From contig RFHW01000004.1 of NCBI GenBank assembly GCA_003695745.1, forward strand, positions 1-10,157: DNA of 10,157 nt. The letters are read 5' to 3'. A program made the translations under genes and the position numbers. This document shows positions 5,579 to 10,157 of this stretch, piece by piece. A model generated the notes under the pieces. It had not been told where the DNA came from and ran no database searches. It was given only the letters and a program-made list of their open reading frames with translations. This stretch comes from Methanobacteriota archaeon. GTDB lineage: Archaea; Hydrothermarchaeota; Hydrothermarchaeia; Hydrothermarchaeales; SZUA-236. Numbering within the stretch: the stretch's first letter is position 1; every line of letters starts with the position of its first letter.

Positions 5579-6739
5579 ATGAATCTGGAGGAGCTGCTCT
5601 CATCACTTGTGGGCACCGAGGAGATCGAGCTTGAGAACGTCAGTGTTGACGCTGAAGAGCTTGTTCTGAAGGTTCAGCAGGCGATCGTGAGCGCAGGTCT
5701 GCCGGCACCGGCCGCTCGGCTCGCGCCTGAGGTTGCAGAGGCGTCTGGGCCTGTCAGGTTCGAAACGCCGATCCGCGAATATAAGGGGGAGGTTGTGGAG
5801 GTGCAGATGGGCGCCACCAAATCAGAGGGGGGGACCCGGAGGAAGGTGATCAAGCTCGGCGGGCAGAAGTCGCTCTTCTGGTTCGAGGGCGGGATCCGGA
5901 ACAGGCCTGTGGTGACCTTCGATGTCTTTGACGTTGCGCCGCCCCTTCCAAGGGCGATTCGGGAGCATGTGGAGGATGTGTGGGACTCGCCGGCTGAGTG
6001 GGCGAAGAAGGCGGTGAAGCTCGGAGCCGATCTCGTGACCATCCACCTGACGAGCACCGATCCCAATAATCAGAACACCACGCCCAAGGAGGCTGCCAGG
6101 GTGGTGGAGGACATCCTGCAGGCCGTTGACGTGCCCCTTGTCATCGGCGGCAGCGGGACGCCTGAGAAGGATCCTCTGGTGCTTGAGAAATGCGCCGAGG
6201 CCGCAGAGGGCGAGAGATGCCTCCTGGCATCGGCCAACCTCGACCTTGACTACAAGAAGATCGCTCAGGCCGCCATCAAATACAGGCACAACGTCCTGTC
6301 ATGGACGAGCATGAACATCAACGATCAGAAGAGCCTGAACCGCCTCTTGTTCGACGAGGGCCTCCCCAAGGAGCAGATCGTGCAGGACCCGACCACCGGC
6401 GCCCTTGGATACGGTCTTGACTACACCTACTCTATCATCGAGCGCATGAAGATAGGCGCCCTAAAGGGGGATGAGGAGCTTCAGATGCCCATTTCCTGCG
6501 GTGTCACCAACGCCTGGGGCGCCCGTGAGAGCTGGCTCAAGAACGATGAGTGGGGGCCGAGAGAGTACCGGGGCCCGCTCTGGGAGATCCTCACAGGTCT
6601 TGCCGTGCTCATGGCCGGGGCCGATATCATGATGATGCTCCATCCAACTGCCGTCAAGACAGTGAAGGACGTGATACTCTCCATGACGGGGGAGAAGAAG
6701 TCCAGGCCTGTGAAATATGAGGACTGGATAACCCTTTAA
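5579..6739 (+). CDS. cdhD: Acetyl-CoA decarbonylase/synthase delta subunit (corrinoid Fe-S protein small subunit)
   Basis: CdhD pairs with CdhE (gamma) to form the corrinoid iron-sulfur protein that moves a methyl group between tetrahydromethanopterin (or an analogue) and the nickel A-cluster of the acetyl-CoA decarbonylase/synthase complex. It works in the cytoplasm, in acetyl-CoA synthesis or, in reverse, acetate or acetyl-CoA breakdown. The 386 residues cover the whole protein: an N-terminal part (1-80), then a TIM-barrel with DLVTIHLTSTDPNN (151-164), VPLVIGGSGTPEKDP (185-199), GERCLLASANLD (211-222), IVQDPTTGALGYGLDYTYSI (267-286) and MPISCGVTNAWGARESW (303-319). GGSGTPEKDP and the DPTTGALGYG loop are typical of the family. 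The usual neighbours cdhA, B, C and E are absent here; the next gene is a small membrane protein nine bases downstream. Expression may be controlled through the upstream 17-bp repeat. Confidence 0.95.
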   Translation: MNLEELLSSLVGTEEIELENVSVDAEELVLKVQQAIVSAGLPAPAARLAPEVAEASGPVRFETPIREYKGEVVEVQMGATKSEGGTRRKVIKLGGQKSLFWFEGGIRNRPVVTFDVFDVAPPLPRAIREHVEDVWDSPAEWAKKAVKLGADLVTIHLTSTDPNNQNTTPKEAARVVEDILQAVDVPLVIGGSGTPEKDPLVLEKCAEAAEGERCLLASANLDLDYKKIAQAAIKYRHNVLSWTSMNINDQKSLNRLLFDEGLPKEQIVQDPTTGALGYGLDYTYSIIERMKIGALKGDEELQMPISCGVTNAWGARESWLKNDEWGPREYRGPLWEILTGLAVLMAGADIMMMLHPTAVKTVKDVILSMTGEKKSRPVKYEDWITL

Positions 6740-6747
6740 GGCTTGAA

Positions 6748-7071
6748 ATGGCAGGCTCAACCCTCTTCCTGATACTCCTGCTGTCTTTTTCACTTGGCGT
6801 CGGGGTCAACCTTTTGCTGCATCGGATCATTAAGAGAAACCTTCTAACGCTTGTCATGTCTCTATTTGCAGCCCCTTTGGTTGGCGAGATGTTGCAGGGT
6901 GTGGTGAACGCCGCCCTGCGAGGCTGGAGCACGAATAACATTGGCGCCGCCCTTGGCAGAGGGATCGGGGCCGGTCTCACCCTCGTCATAGGCGTCTGGG
7001 CCTATATCCTCGCAAGCCTCGGCACATCACTCTATCGATGGTCCAAAGAGAGACACCGCCGGAATGGTTAA
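6748..7071 (+). CDS. Small hypothetical membrane protein, three predicted helices
   Basis: A 107-residue protein I do not recognise. Hydrophobic segments at about 5-24, 32-56 and 68-96 are separated by short basic turns (HRIIKR, 25-30), with a basic tail RWSKERHRRNG, so the C-terminus probably faces the cytoplasm. Gly, Ala and Leu are frequent. The ATG is eight bases after the cdhD stop, so it is likely read from the cdhD transcript; the ribosome site is weak (AAGG). Its stop codon overlaps the stop of the convergent ogt gene. A link to acetyl-CoA decarbonylase/synthase is suggested only by position. Confidence 0.75.
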   Translation: MAGSTLFLILLLSFSLGVGVNLLLHRIIKRNLLTLVMSLFAAPLVGEMLQGVVNAALRGWSTNNIGAALGRGIGAGLTLVIGVWAYILASLGTSLYRWSKERHRRNG

Positions 7072-7367
7072 AATCTGTAGACCCTGGCCTTGACCCTGTT
7101 GCCCACGATGATGACACCCTCAGATTCGAGGAGGCGTTTTTTCATCTCAACGCCCTTTGAGAAGCCGCCCAGCGACAGGTCAGACCTCACAACACGATGA
7201 CATGGCACCGCGATGGGGGTGGGATTTTTGTTCAGGGCTGATCCAACGGCGCGAACCGCCTTTGGCCGTCCTATTGCTGCCGCGATCTCCTTGTATGTGG
7301 ACACCATGCCCCGCGGTATCTCCTGTGTCTTTTCATATACCAGCTGCTGGAATTCTGTGAGCGCCAT
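7068..7367 (-). CDS. ogt: Methylated-DNA--protein-cysteine S-methyltransferase, C-terminal domain only
   Basis: This repair protein removes alkyl groups from O6-alkylguanine by moving them onto its own cysteine, in one suicidal turnover. The 99 residues are the DNA-binding catalytic domain: GMVSTYKEIAAAIG (20-33) with the helix-turn-helix, arginine finger R39 in AVRAVGSALNKNP (37-49), the active-site VPCHRVV (54-60, acceptor C56), and SLGGFSKGVEMKK (65-77). The N-terminal ribonuclease-H-like domain of larger Ada/Ogt proteins is absent, which is common for compact archaeal and bacterial forms. The start ATG at 7367 is directly preceded by GAGAGGAG. The four bases TTAA (7068-7071) carry the stops of this gene and of the convergent membrane protein gene. 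Confidence 0.95.
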   Translation of the reverse strand: MALTEFQQLVYEKTQEIPRGMVSTYKEIAAAIGRPKAVRAVGSALNKNPTPIAVPCHRVVRSDLSLGGFSKGVEMKKRLLESEGVIIVGNRVKARVYRF

Positions 7368-7378
7368 CTCCTCTCAAC

Positions 7379-7397
7379 ATATTTATACCAAGGAGGT
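7379..7397. promoter_or_regulatory. Divergent promoter and ribosome site between ogt and ccmA
   Basis: TATTTATA (7380-7387) is a good TATA element 29 bases (centre to ATG) upstream of ccmA, which fits a leaderless or nearly leaderless ccm transcript. Yet AAGGAGGT (7390-7397) lies 15 bases before the ccmA ATG, farther than a normal ribosome site, and would be left out of a leaderless mRNA. Toward ogt a second AT-rich element, GTTAAATAG on the minus strand (about 7400-7408), sits at a better distance. The two transcripts probably start within this 45-base gap. Confidence 0.5.
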
Positions 7398-7412
7398 CTC
7401 TATTTAACGGTT

Positions 7413-8096
7413 ATGATTCGTGTTGAGAACCTGACAAAGAGCTTCAACAGGCTCACAGCGCTTGACGGCGTGAGCCTCCATGTGAAGAGAGGCGAGTCCT
7501 TCGCCCTTCTCGGGCCGAACGGCGCTGGAAAGACAACCCTTGTAAGGATTCTGAGCACCCTTCTGCGGCCCACCTCCGGCACTGTCGCCATAGACGGCAT
7601 AGACATCCTTGAAGACCCGGTGGAGGCCAAGAAACGGATAGGCGTGGTGTCCCACAACCCCTTCCTCTATGATGAGCTCACGGCCCTTGAGAACCTCCGC
7701 TTCTATGGCGAGCTCTATGACTGTGAGCCGGAGATCACGGCGCTTCTGAAGGAGGTGAACCTCGAGGACCGGGCCCGCGACCTTGTTGGCACCTATTCAC
7801 GGGGCATGAAACAGCGCCTCTCCATAGCAAGAGCTCTCCTCCATGACCCCCCCATTTTGATCCTTGACGAGCCCACATCAGGCCTTGACATGACCTCTAG
7901 AAAGGATTTCTACCGTCTCCTTCAGCAGTTGAAGAGCAGGGGAAAGACCTTTCTCCTCACCACACACTATATGGAGGAGGCCAAGGAGCTATGCACGAGA
8001 GGCGTCCTGCTCAATAAGGGAAGGGTGGTCTCAGAGCTGGATCTCACAAGACCTGAAGAGGAGCTGGAAGGCATCTTTGCGGGGTTGGAAGGATGA
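7413..8096 (+). CDS. ccmA: Cytochrome c maturation ABC transporter ATPase CcmA
   Basis: CcmA is the ATPase of the CcmABCD complex. With CcmB it uses ATP to release haem-loaded CcmE from CcmC. The 227-residue protein is a single ABC nucleotide-binding domain: Walker A GPNGAGKTT (34-42), Q-loop region replaced by GVVSHNPFLYDELT (77-90, with H81 where Gln is usual), signature TYSRGMKQRL (127-136), Walker B ILILDEP (148-154), D-loop SGLD (156-159) and switch H185. The degenerate signature SRGMKQR is common in this subfamily. It is the first gene of the operon and its TGA overlaps the ccmB ATG as ATGA. On its own the ATPase could be any ABC type; the gene order makes the call firm. Confidence 0.92.
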   Translation: MIRVENLTKSFNRLTALDGVSLHVKRGESFALLGPNGAGKTTLVRILSTLLRPTSGTVAIDGIDILEDPVEAKKRIGVVSHNPFLYDELTALENLRFYGELYDCEPEITALLKEVNLEDRARDLVGTYSRGMKQRLSIARALLHDPPILILDEPTSGLDMTSRKDFYRLLQQLKSRGKTFLLTTHYMEEAKELCTRGVLLNKGRVVSELDLTRPEEELEGIFAGLEG

Positions 8097-8767
8097 ATCC
8101 GCGGCACATTCTGGCAGTGACAAAAAAAGACATTAAAGCCGAGCTTCGTGGGAAGGAGACGCTGAATTTCATGTTCCTCTTTTCGTTCATCTCGCTGCTC
8201 ATGTTCAACTTCGCCACAGACCCCTATTCACCAACATTGAAGGATGTGGCGCCGGGTTTCCTCTGGTTCGTCTTCATATTCACCGGGATGCTCGGCCTCT
8301 CCCGTGCCTTCCTGAAGGAGAAGGAGACAGGCACCCTTGAGGGGCTGCAGCTGGCGCCCCTCTCAAAGGAGGACATACTCTATGCCAAGATCATCTACAA
8401 CCTCCTGCTCATGCTGGCCATCGAGGCCGTGGCCTTCCCCCTTTTCATCGTCCTCTTCAACTACGAGATCCAGGGAAGCGTTGCAGAGGCCCTTATAGTG
8501 CTCACCCTCGGCAACATCGGCTTTGTCATCGTGGGCAGCTTTATGAGCGCCCTTGTCATGTCAGCCCGGAGCAGGGAGCTTGTGCTCCAGATCATCGTCC
8601 TCCCCCTTCTCCTGCCTGTGATAATCCTCACGATCATCGCCCTCAGGAAGGTCATGATATTTGCGGAACCTTTATTAACCATTGGCGAGATAAAGCTCGT
8701 GGTTTCATATGTGGCGATCATGGCTGTGCTCTCAAGCCTGTTATTCGAGTACATCTTGGAGGAATAG
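8093..8767 (+). CDS. ccmB: Cytochrome c maturation ABC transporter permease CcmB
   Basis: CcmB is the membrane partner of CcmA. The 224 residues hold six hydrophobic segments (about 25-42, 54-72, 96-122, 132-156, 163-184, 200-222), the family's usual number. The cytoplasmic loop FLKEKETGTLEGLQLAPLSK (73-92) and the stretch ARSRELVLQIIVLPLLLP (158-175) are typical of CcmB, which couples to CcmA through the first of these. The start overlaps ccmA by four bases. The gene ends in TAG, the only amber used as a stop by a complete gene here, and that codon is in the same frame as ccmC just downstream. Confidence 0.93.
   Translation: MNPRHILAVTKKDIKAELRGKETLNFMFLFSFISLLMFNFATDPYSPTLKDVAPGFLWFVFIFTGMLGLSRAFLKEKETGTLEGLQLAPLSKEDILYAKIIYNLLLMLAIEAVAFPLFIVLFNYEIQGSVAEALIVLTLGNIGFVIVGSFMSALVMSARSRELVLQIIVLPLLLPVIILTIIALRKVMIFAEPLLTIGEIKLVVSYVAIMAVLSSLLFEYILEE
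8758..8762 (+). promoter_or_regulatory. Shine-Dalgarno site for ccmC
   Basis: GGAGG inside the last codons of ccmB lies eight bases before TTG at 8771. This spacing is ideal and is the reason for choosing the TTG start; the next ATG is 16 codons later and would remove part of the first membrane helix. Confidence 0.75.
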
Positions 8768-8770
8768 ACC

Positions 8771-9475
8771 TTGAGGTTTGAAAGGAAATATGCAGTGGCG
8801 CTCCTGGCAGCGCTTTGGGCCATGGTCCTCTATGCCATGTACTCGGCGCTCTTTCGCCTCGGGCCGCTCAAAGAGGAGCTGCTGAGATTCGAGGGAGACC
8901 CTATGCGCCACGGCTACAAGATATTCTTCTTCTCCATGGAGACGGCTGCGATCACATACCTCGCCTTTACCGTGCTCCTCGTGGCAAGCATACTCTATCT
9001 CCGCTCCAAGGACATGAAGTGGGATGTGATAGGCTCAAGCTCGGCCAAGATCGGGATCGTCTTCACAACCATACTCCTTGTGAACGGCGCCATATTCTCA
9101 AAGGTAGGCTGGGGCGCCTACTGGAACTGGGACCCGCGGCAGACAACAAGCCTCATGCTCTGGTTCATACTGGCAGCATACCTCTCACTCAGGACAGCCA
9201 TAGACAGCGATGAGACCCGGGCAAGGCTCTCAGCCATCATCGGCATCTTCGGATTCGTGGGCGTGCCCCTCACCCATGTGTCAGCCACCATATGGGTCTC
9301 CAACCACCCCCAGCTCTACAATCAGGCTGGCAAGGCGCCCTTCAGCCTTGACAAGGCAGGTGTGAGCGTCTTCATGATGATGATGCTGGGCGTGCTCGTC
9401 CTCTACCTCTATTTCATGTGGCTCACAGTGAAGATCGAGAGGCTTAACCAAAAAGTTTTAAGTGGTGAAAGATGA
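8771..9475 (+). CDS. ccmC: Haem-handling protein CcmC
   Basis: CcmC presents haem on the outer face of the membrane and attaches it to CcmE. The 234-residue protein has six likely membrane segments and the tryptophan-rich WWD-type motif GWGAYWNWDPRQTTSL (113-128), which binds haem in this family. The second conserved histidine is present as H169 in PLTHVSATIW, matching E. coli H184 by my alignment. The first, expected in a YRIxYxHVP context (E. coli H60), is replaced: the segment reads YKIFFFSMETA with S55 at that place. H47 eight residues earlier is the only nearby His. The start is TTG with a well-placed ribosome site. The TGA overlaps the ccmD ATG. Downstream Ccm or NrfE/CcmF-type proteins share the WWD motif, but the size and neighbours favour CcmC. 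Confidence 0.93.
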   Translation: MRFERKYAVALLAALWAMVLYAMYSALFRLGPLKEELLRFEGDPMRHGYKIFFFSMETAAITYLAFTVLLVASILYLRSKDMKWDVIGSSSAKIGIVFTTILLVNGAIFSKVGWGAYWNWDPRQTTSLMLWFILAAYLSLRTAIDSDETRARLSAIIGIFGFVGVPLTHVSATIWVSNHPQLYNQAGKAPFSLDKAGVSVFMMMMLGVLVLYLYFMWLTVKIERLNQKVLSGER

Positions 9476-9588
9476 GCGAGTTTAGAAGCATAATGGCGGT
9501 GGCAGCGATCCTCTGGACCCTACTCATACTCTATGTGGGGTATCTGGACCAGAAGGTGCGCAGCCTCGAGGAAAGGCTTGAAAAATAA
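9472..9588 (+). CDS. ccmD: CcmD-like single-helix protein
   Basis: A 38-residue protein that is easily missed. It starts at ATG overlapping the ccmC stop (ATGA) and has one membrane helix (about 7-24, with W15 and Y21) followed by an amphipathic, charged tail LDQKVRSLEERLEK. This is the plan of CcmD: a tiny helix with a cytoplasmic charged tail that holds CcmC and CcmE together and aids release of haem-CcmE. Position between ccmC and ccmE is the canonical one. CcmD sequences are poorly conserved, so the call rests on size, topology and place. Confidence 0.8.
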   Translation: MSEFRSIMAVAAILWTLLILYVGYLDQKVRSLEERLEK

Positions 9589-9593
9589 CATTA

Positions 9594-9599
9594 GGTGAT
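9594..9599 (+). promoter_or_regulatory. Shine-Dalgarno site for ccmE
   Basis: GGTGAT is an exact match to the archaeal anti-Shine-Dalgarno region and lies five bases before TTG at 9605. It fixes the TTG as the start of ccmE, placing the membrane anchor eight to ten residues in, as the family requires. No ATG exists in a suitable place. Confidence 0.75.
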
Positions 9600-9604
9600 C
9601 TTAC

Positions 9605-10027
9605 TTGGATCAGAAGCAAAAGAAGAAGGTAAAGCTTGCGGCAGGCATATTGATTGTTGTCCTGCTCATCCTTGCAAGCATCAACTCCATCGGCAACTTT
9701 TTGAATCCCCTGAAGTTCGTGAGCGAGGTGACGGCCCAGCCGGAGCAGTATCTTAACAGGAATGTTCAGGTTGTGGGCGTTATCGTGGAGGGCACGTGGC
9801 AGCAGACAGGGCCCAACACATTCACATTCCAGCTCACCGATGGCAATGACACGGTGGACGTGGTGTACACTGGCGATGTGCCGGGCACATTCAAACCGGG
9901 TGTGGGGATCACCGTCATAGGCACTCTGGTGTCGGAGGATAAGGTGGTTGCGAACAAGCTCCTTGCCAAATGCCCCTCCAAATATGAGGAGACCCTGAAA
10001 GACGCGCAGGAAGAAGGCAGGATATAA
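9605..10027 (+). CDS. ccmE: Haem chaperone CcmE, CxxxY type
   Basis: CcmE accepts haem from CcmC outside the membrane and hands it to the cytochrome c lyase. The 140 residues show a short basic N-terminus (KQKKKVK), one membrane anchor (about 11-29), and an OB-fold beta barrel (about 36-120) with LNRNVQVVGVIVEGT (50-64), FQLTDGNDTVDVVYTG (75-90) and GVGITVIGTLVSEDKVVANKLLAK. In the classical protein the haem binds covalently to His in an HxxxY motif; here the same place reads C-P-S-K-Y (C123, Y127). This CxxxY form is known from archaea and some sulfate-reducing bacteria, where it goes with a Ccm system lacking CcmG and CcmH. A flexible acidic tail ends the protein. It is the last recognised gene of the operon. 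Confidence 0.95.
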   Translation: MDQKQKKKVKLAAGILIVVLLILASINSIGNFLNPLKFVSEVTAQPEQYLNRNVQVVGVIVEGTWQQTGPNTFTFQLTDGNDTVDVVYTGDVPGTFKPGVGITVIGTLVSEDKVVANKLLAKCPSKYEETLKDAQEEGRI

Positions 10028-10067
10028 AAGAAGAATAAAACCCACGACCATTTCAATACTACTCTAG

Positions 10068-10157
10068 TCCTATTCAAATGAGCGTGCCAGGCTCAGCTAC
10101 CATATCAGGGCTCTCAGAGAAGAAGGGCTTGTTGAGACAGAGAAAAAAGGCAAGAAC
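10068..10157 (+). pseudogene. Winged-helix regulator fragment, no visible start, runs off the edge
   Basis: In the frame beginning with TCC at 10068 the translation reads S-Y-S-N-E-R-A, then RLSYHIRALREEGLVETEK and KGKN to the window end. This is a convincing recognition helix and start of the wing of an ArsR/MarR-like winged-helix DNA-binding domain. An in-frame TAG lies at 10065-10067, and no ATG, GTG or TTG follows before the motif. Upstream of the TAG the frame stays open back to 9999 (including KPTTISILL, 10038-10064) but also has no start codon. The first helices are therefore missing or damaged. Explanations are a decayed or frameshifted gene, a sequence error, or recoding of the amber codon. 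The rest lies outside the window. Confidence 0.4.

Noticed and set aside
5674..6289. Minus-strand frames opposite cdhD
   Set aside because: Long antisense frames are common in GC-rich genes; the plus frame matches CdhD throughout.
8765..8767. Genome-wide amber recoding to pyrrolysine
   Set aside because: Only two TAG codons bear on it, ccmC has its own ideal ribosome site, and no pyrrolysine gene is in the window. Kept as a question in the findings and not as a call.
10078..10157. ATG at 10078 opening a frame beginning MSVPGSATISGL to the window end
   Set aside because: The frame one base earlier gives a clear winged-helix sequence from the same bases, while this one gives a nondescript Ser/Lys-rich stretch. 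It has no ribosome site.
1..10157. CRISPR array, insertion sequence or defence island
   Set aside because: The only tandem repeat is the two-copy 17-bp unit; there are no spaced repeats, transposases or known defence genes apart from the domain hint in the EVE-KaiC protein.

Overview
The window reads as chromosomal DNA from an anaerobic euryarchaeon that has both the archaeal acetyl-CoA (Wood-Ljungdahl / CODH-ACS) pathway and c-type cytochromes. The evidence is a recognisable CdhD (corrinoid protein small subunit of acetyl-CoA decarbonylase/synthase), the archaeal families UPF0147 and Auto_anti-p27, a tRNA-Ala without encoded CCA, TATA-box promoters (some placed for leaderless mRNAs), and a Ccm haem-delivery operon whose CcmE carries the CxxxY motif known from archaea and some sulfate reducers. 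Such a combination is known in ANME-1/Methanophagales, Syntrophoarchaeales, Methanosarcinales/ANME-2 and Archaeoglobales. I cannot choose among them from sequence alone.

Layout. At the left edge two overlapping minus-strand genes encode a fusion of an EVE domain with a KaiC-like RecA ATPase, and a type II/IV secretion-type ATPase that runs off the window at its Walker B motif. Next is an AT-rich gap, then a divergent pair sharing one TATA region: a 54-residue zinc-ribbon protein (minus) and a UPF0147 protein (plus). A tRNA-Ala(CGC) follows, then about 280 bases without a gene that contain an oligo-T tract and three strong hairpins. A 764-residue membrane protein (zinc ribbon, TPR, one membrane helix, PKD-like domain, unrecognised outer domain) lies on the minus strand. 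It is divergent from cdhD, and the shared promoter region holds a perfect 17-bp tandem duplication. cdhD is followed by a small three-helix membrane protein, which meets a convergent ogt gene (O6-alkylguanine-DNA methyltransferase) tail to tail.

The right third is a compact plus-strand operon, ccmA-ccmB-ccmC-ccmD-ccmE, with ATGA overlaps and two TTG starts backed by good Shine-Dalgarno sites. CcmABCD would move and load haem onto CcmE, which passes it on for cytochrome c assembly; no ccmF, ccmG or ccmH lies in the window. Points of note are Cys in place of the CcmE haem-binding His, a CcmC lacking the first conserved His, and ccmB and ccmC separated only by an in-frame amber codon plus one sense codon. 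The window ends in the recognition helix and wing start of a winged-helix regulator whose reading frame has no visible start and an upstream amber codon.
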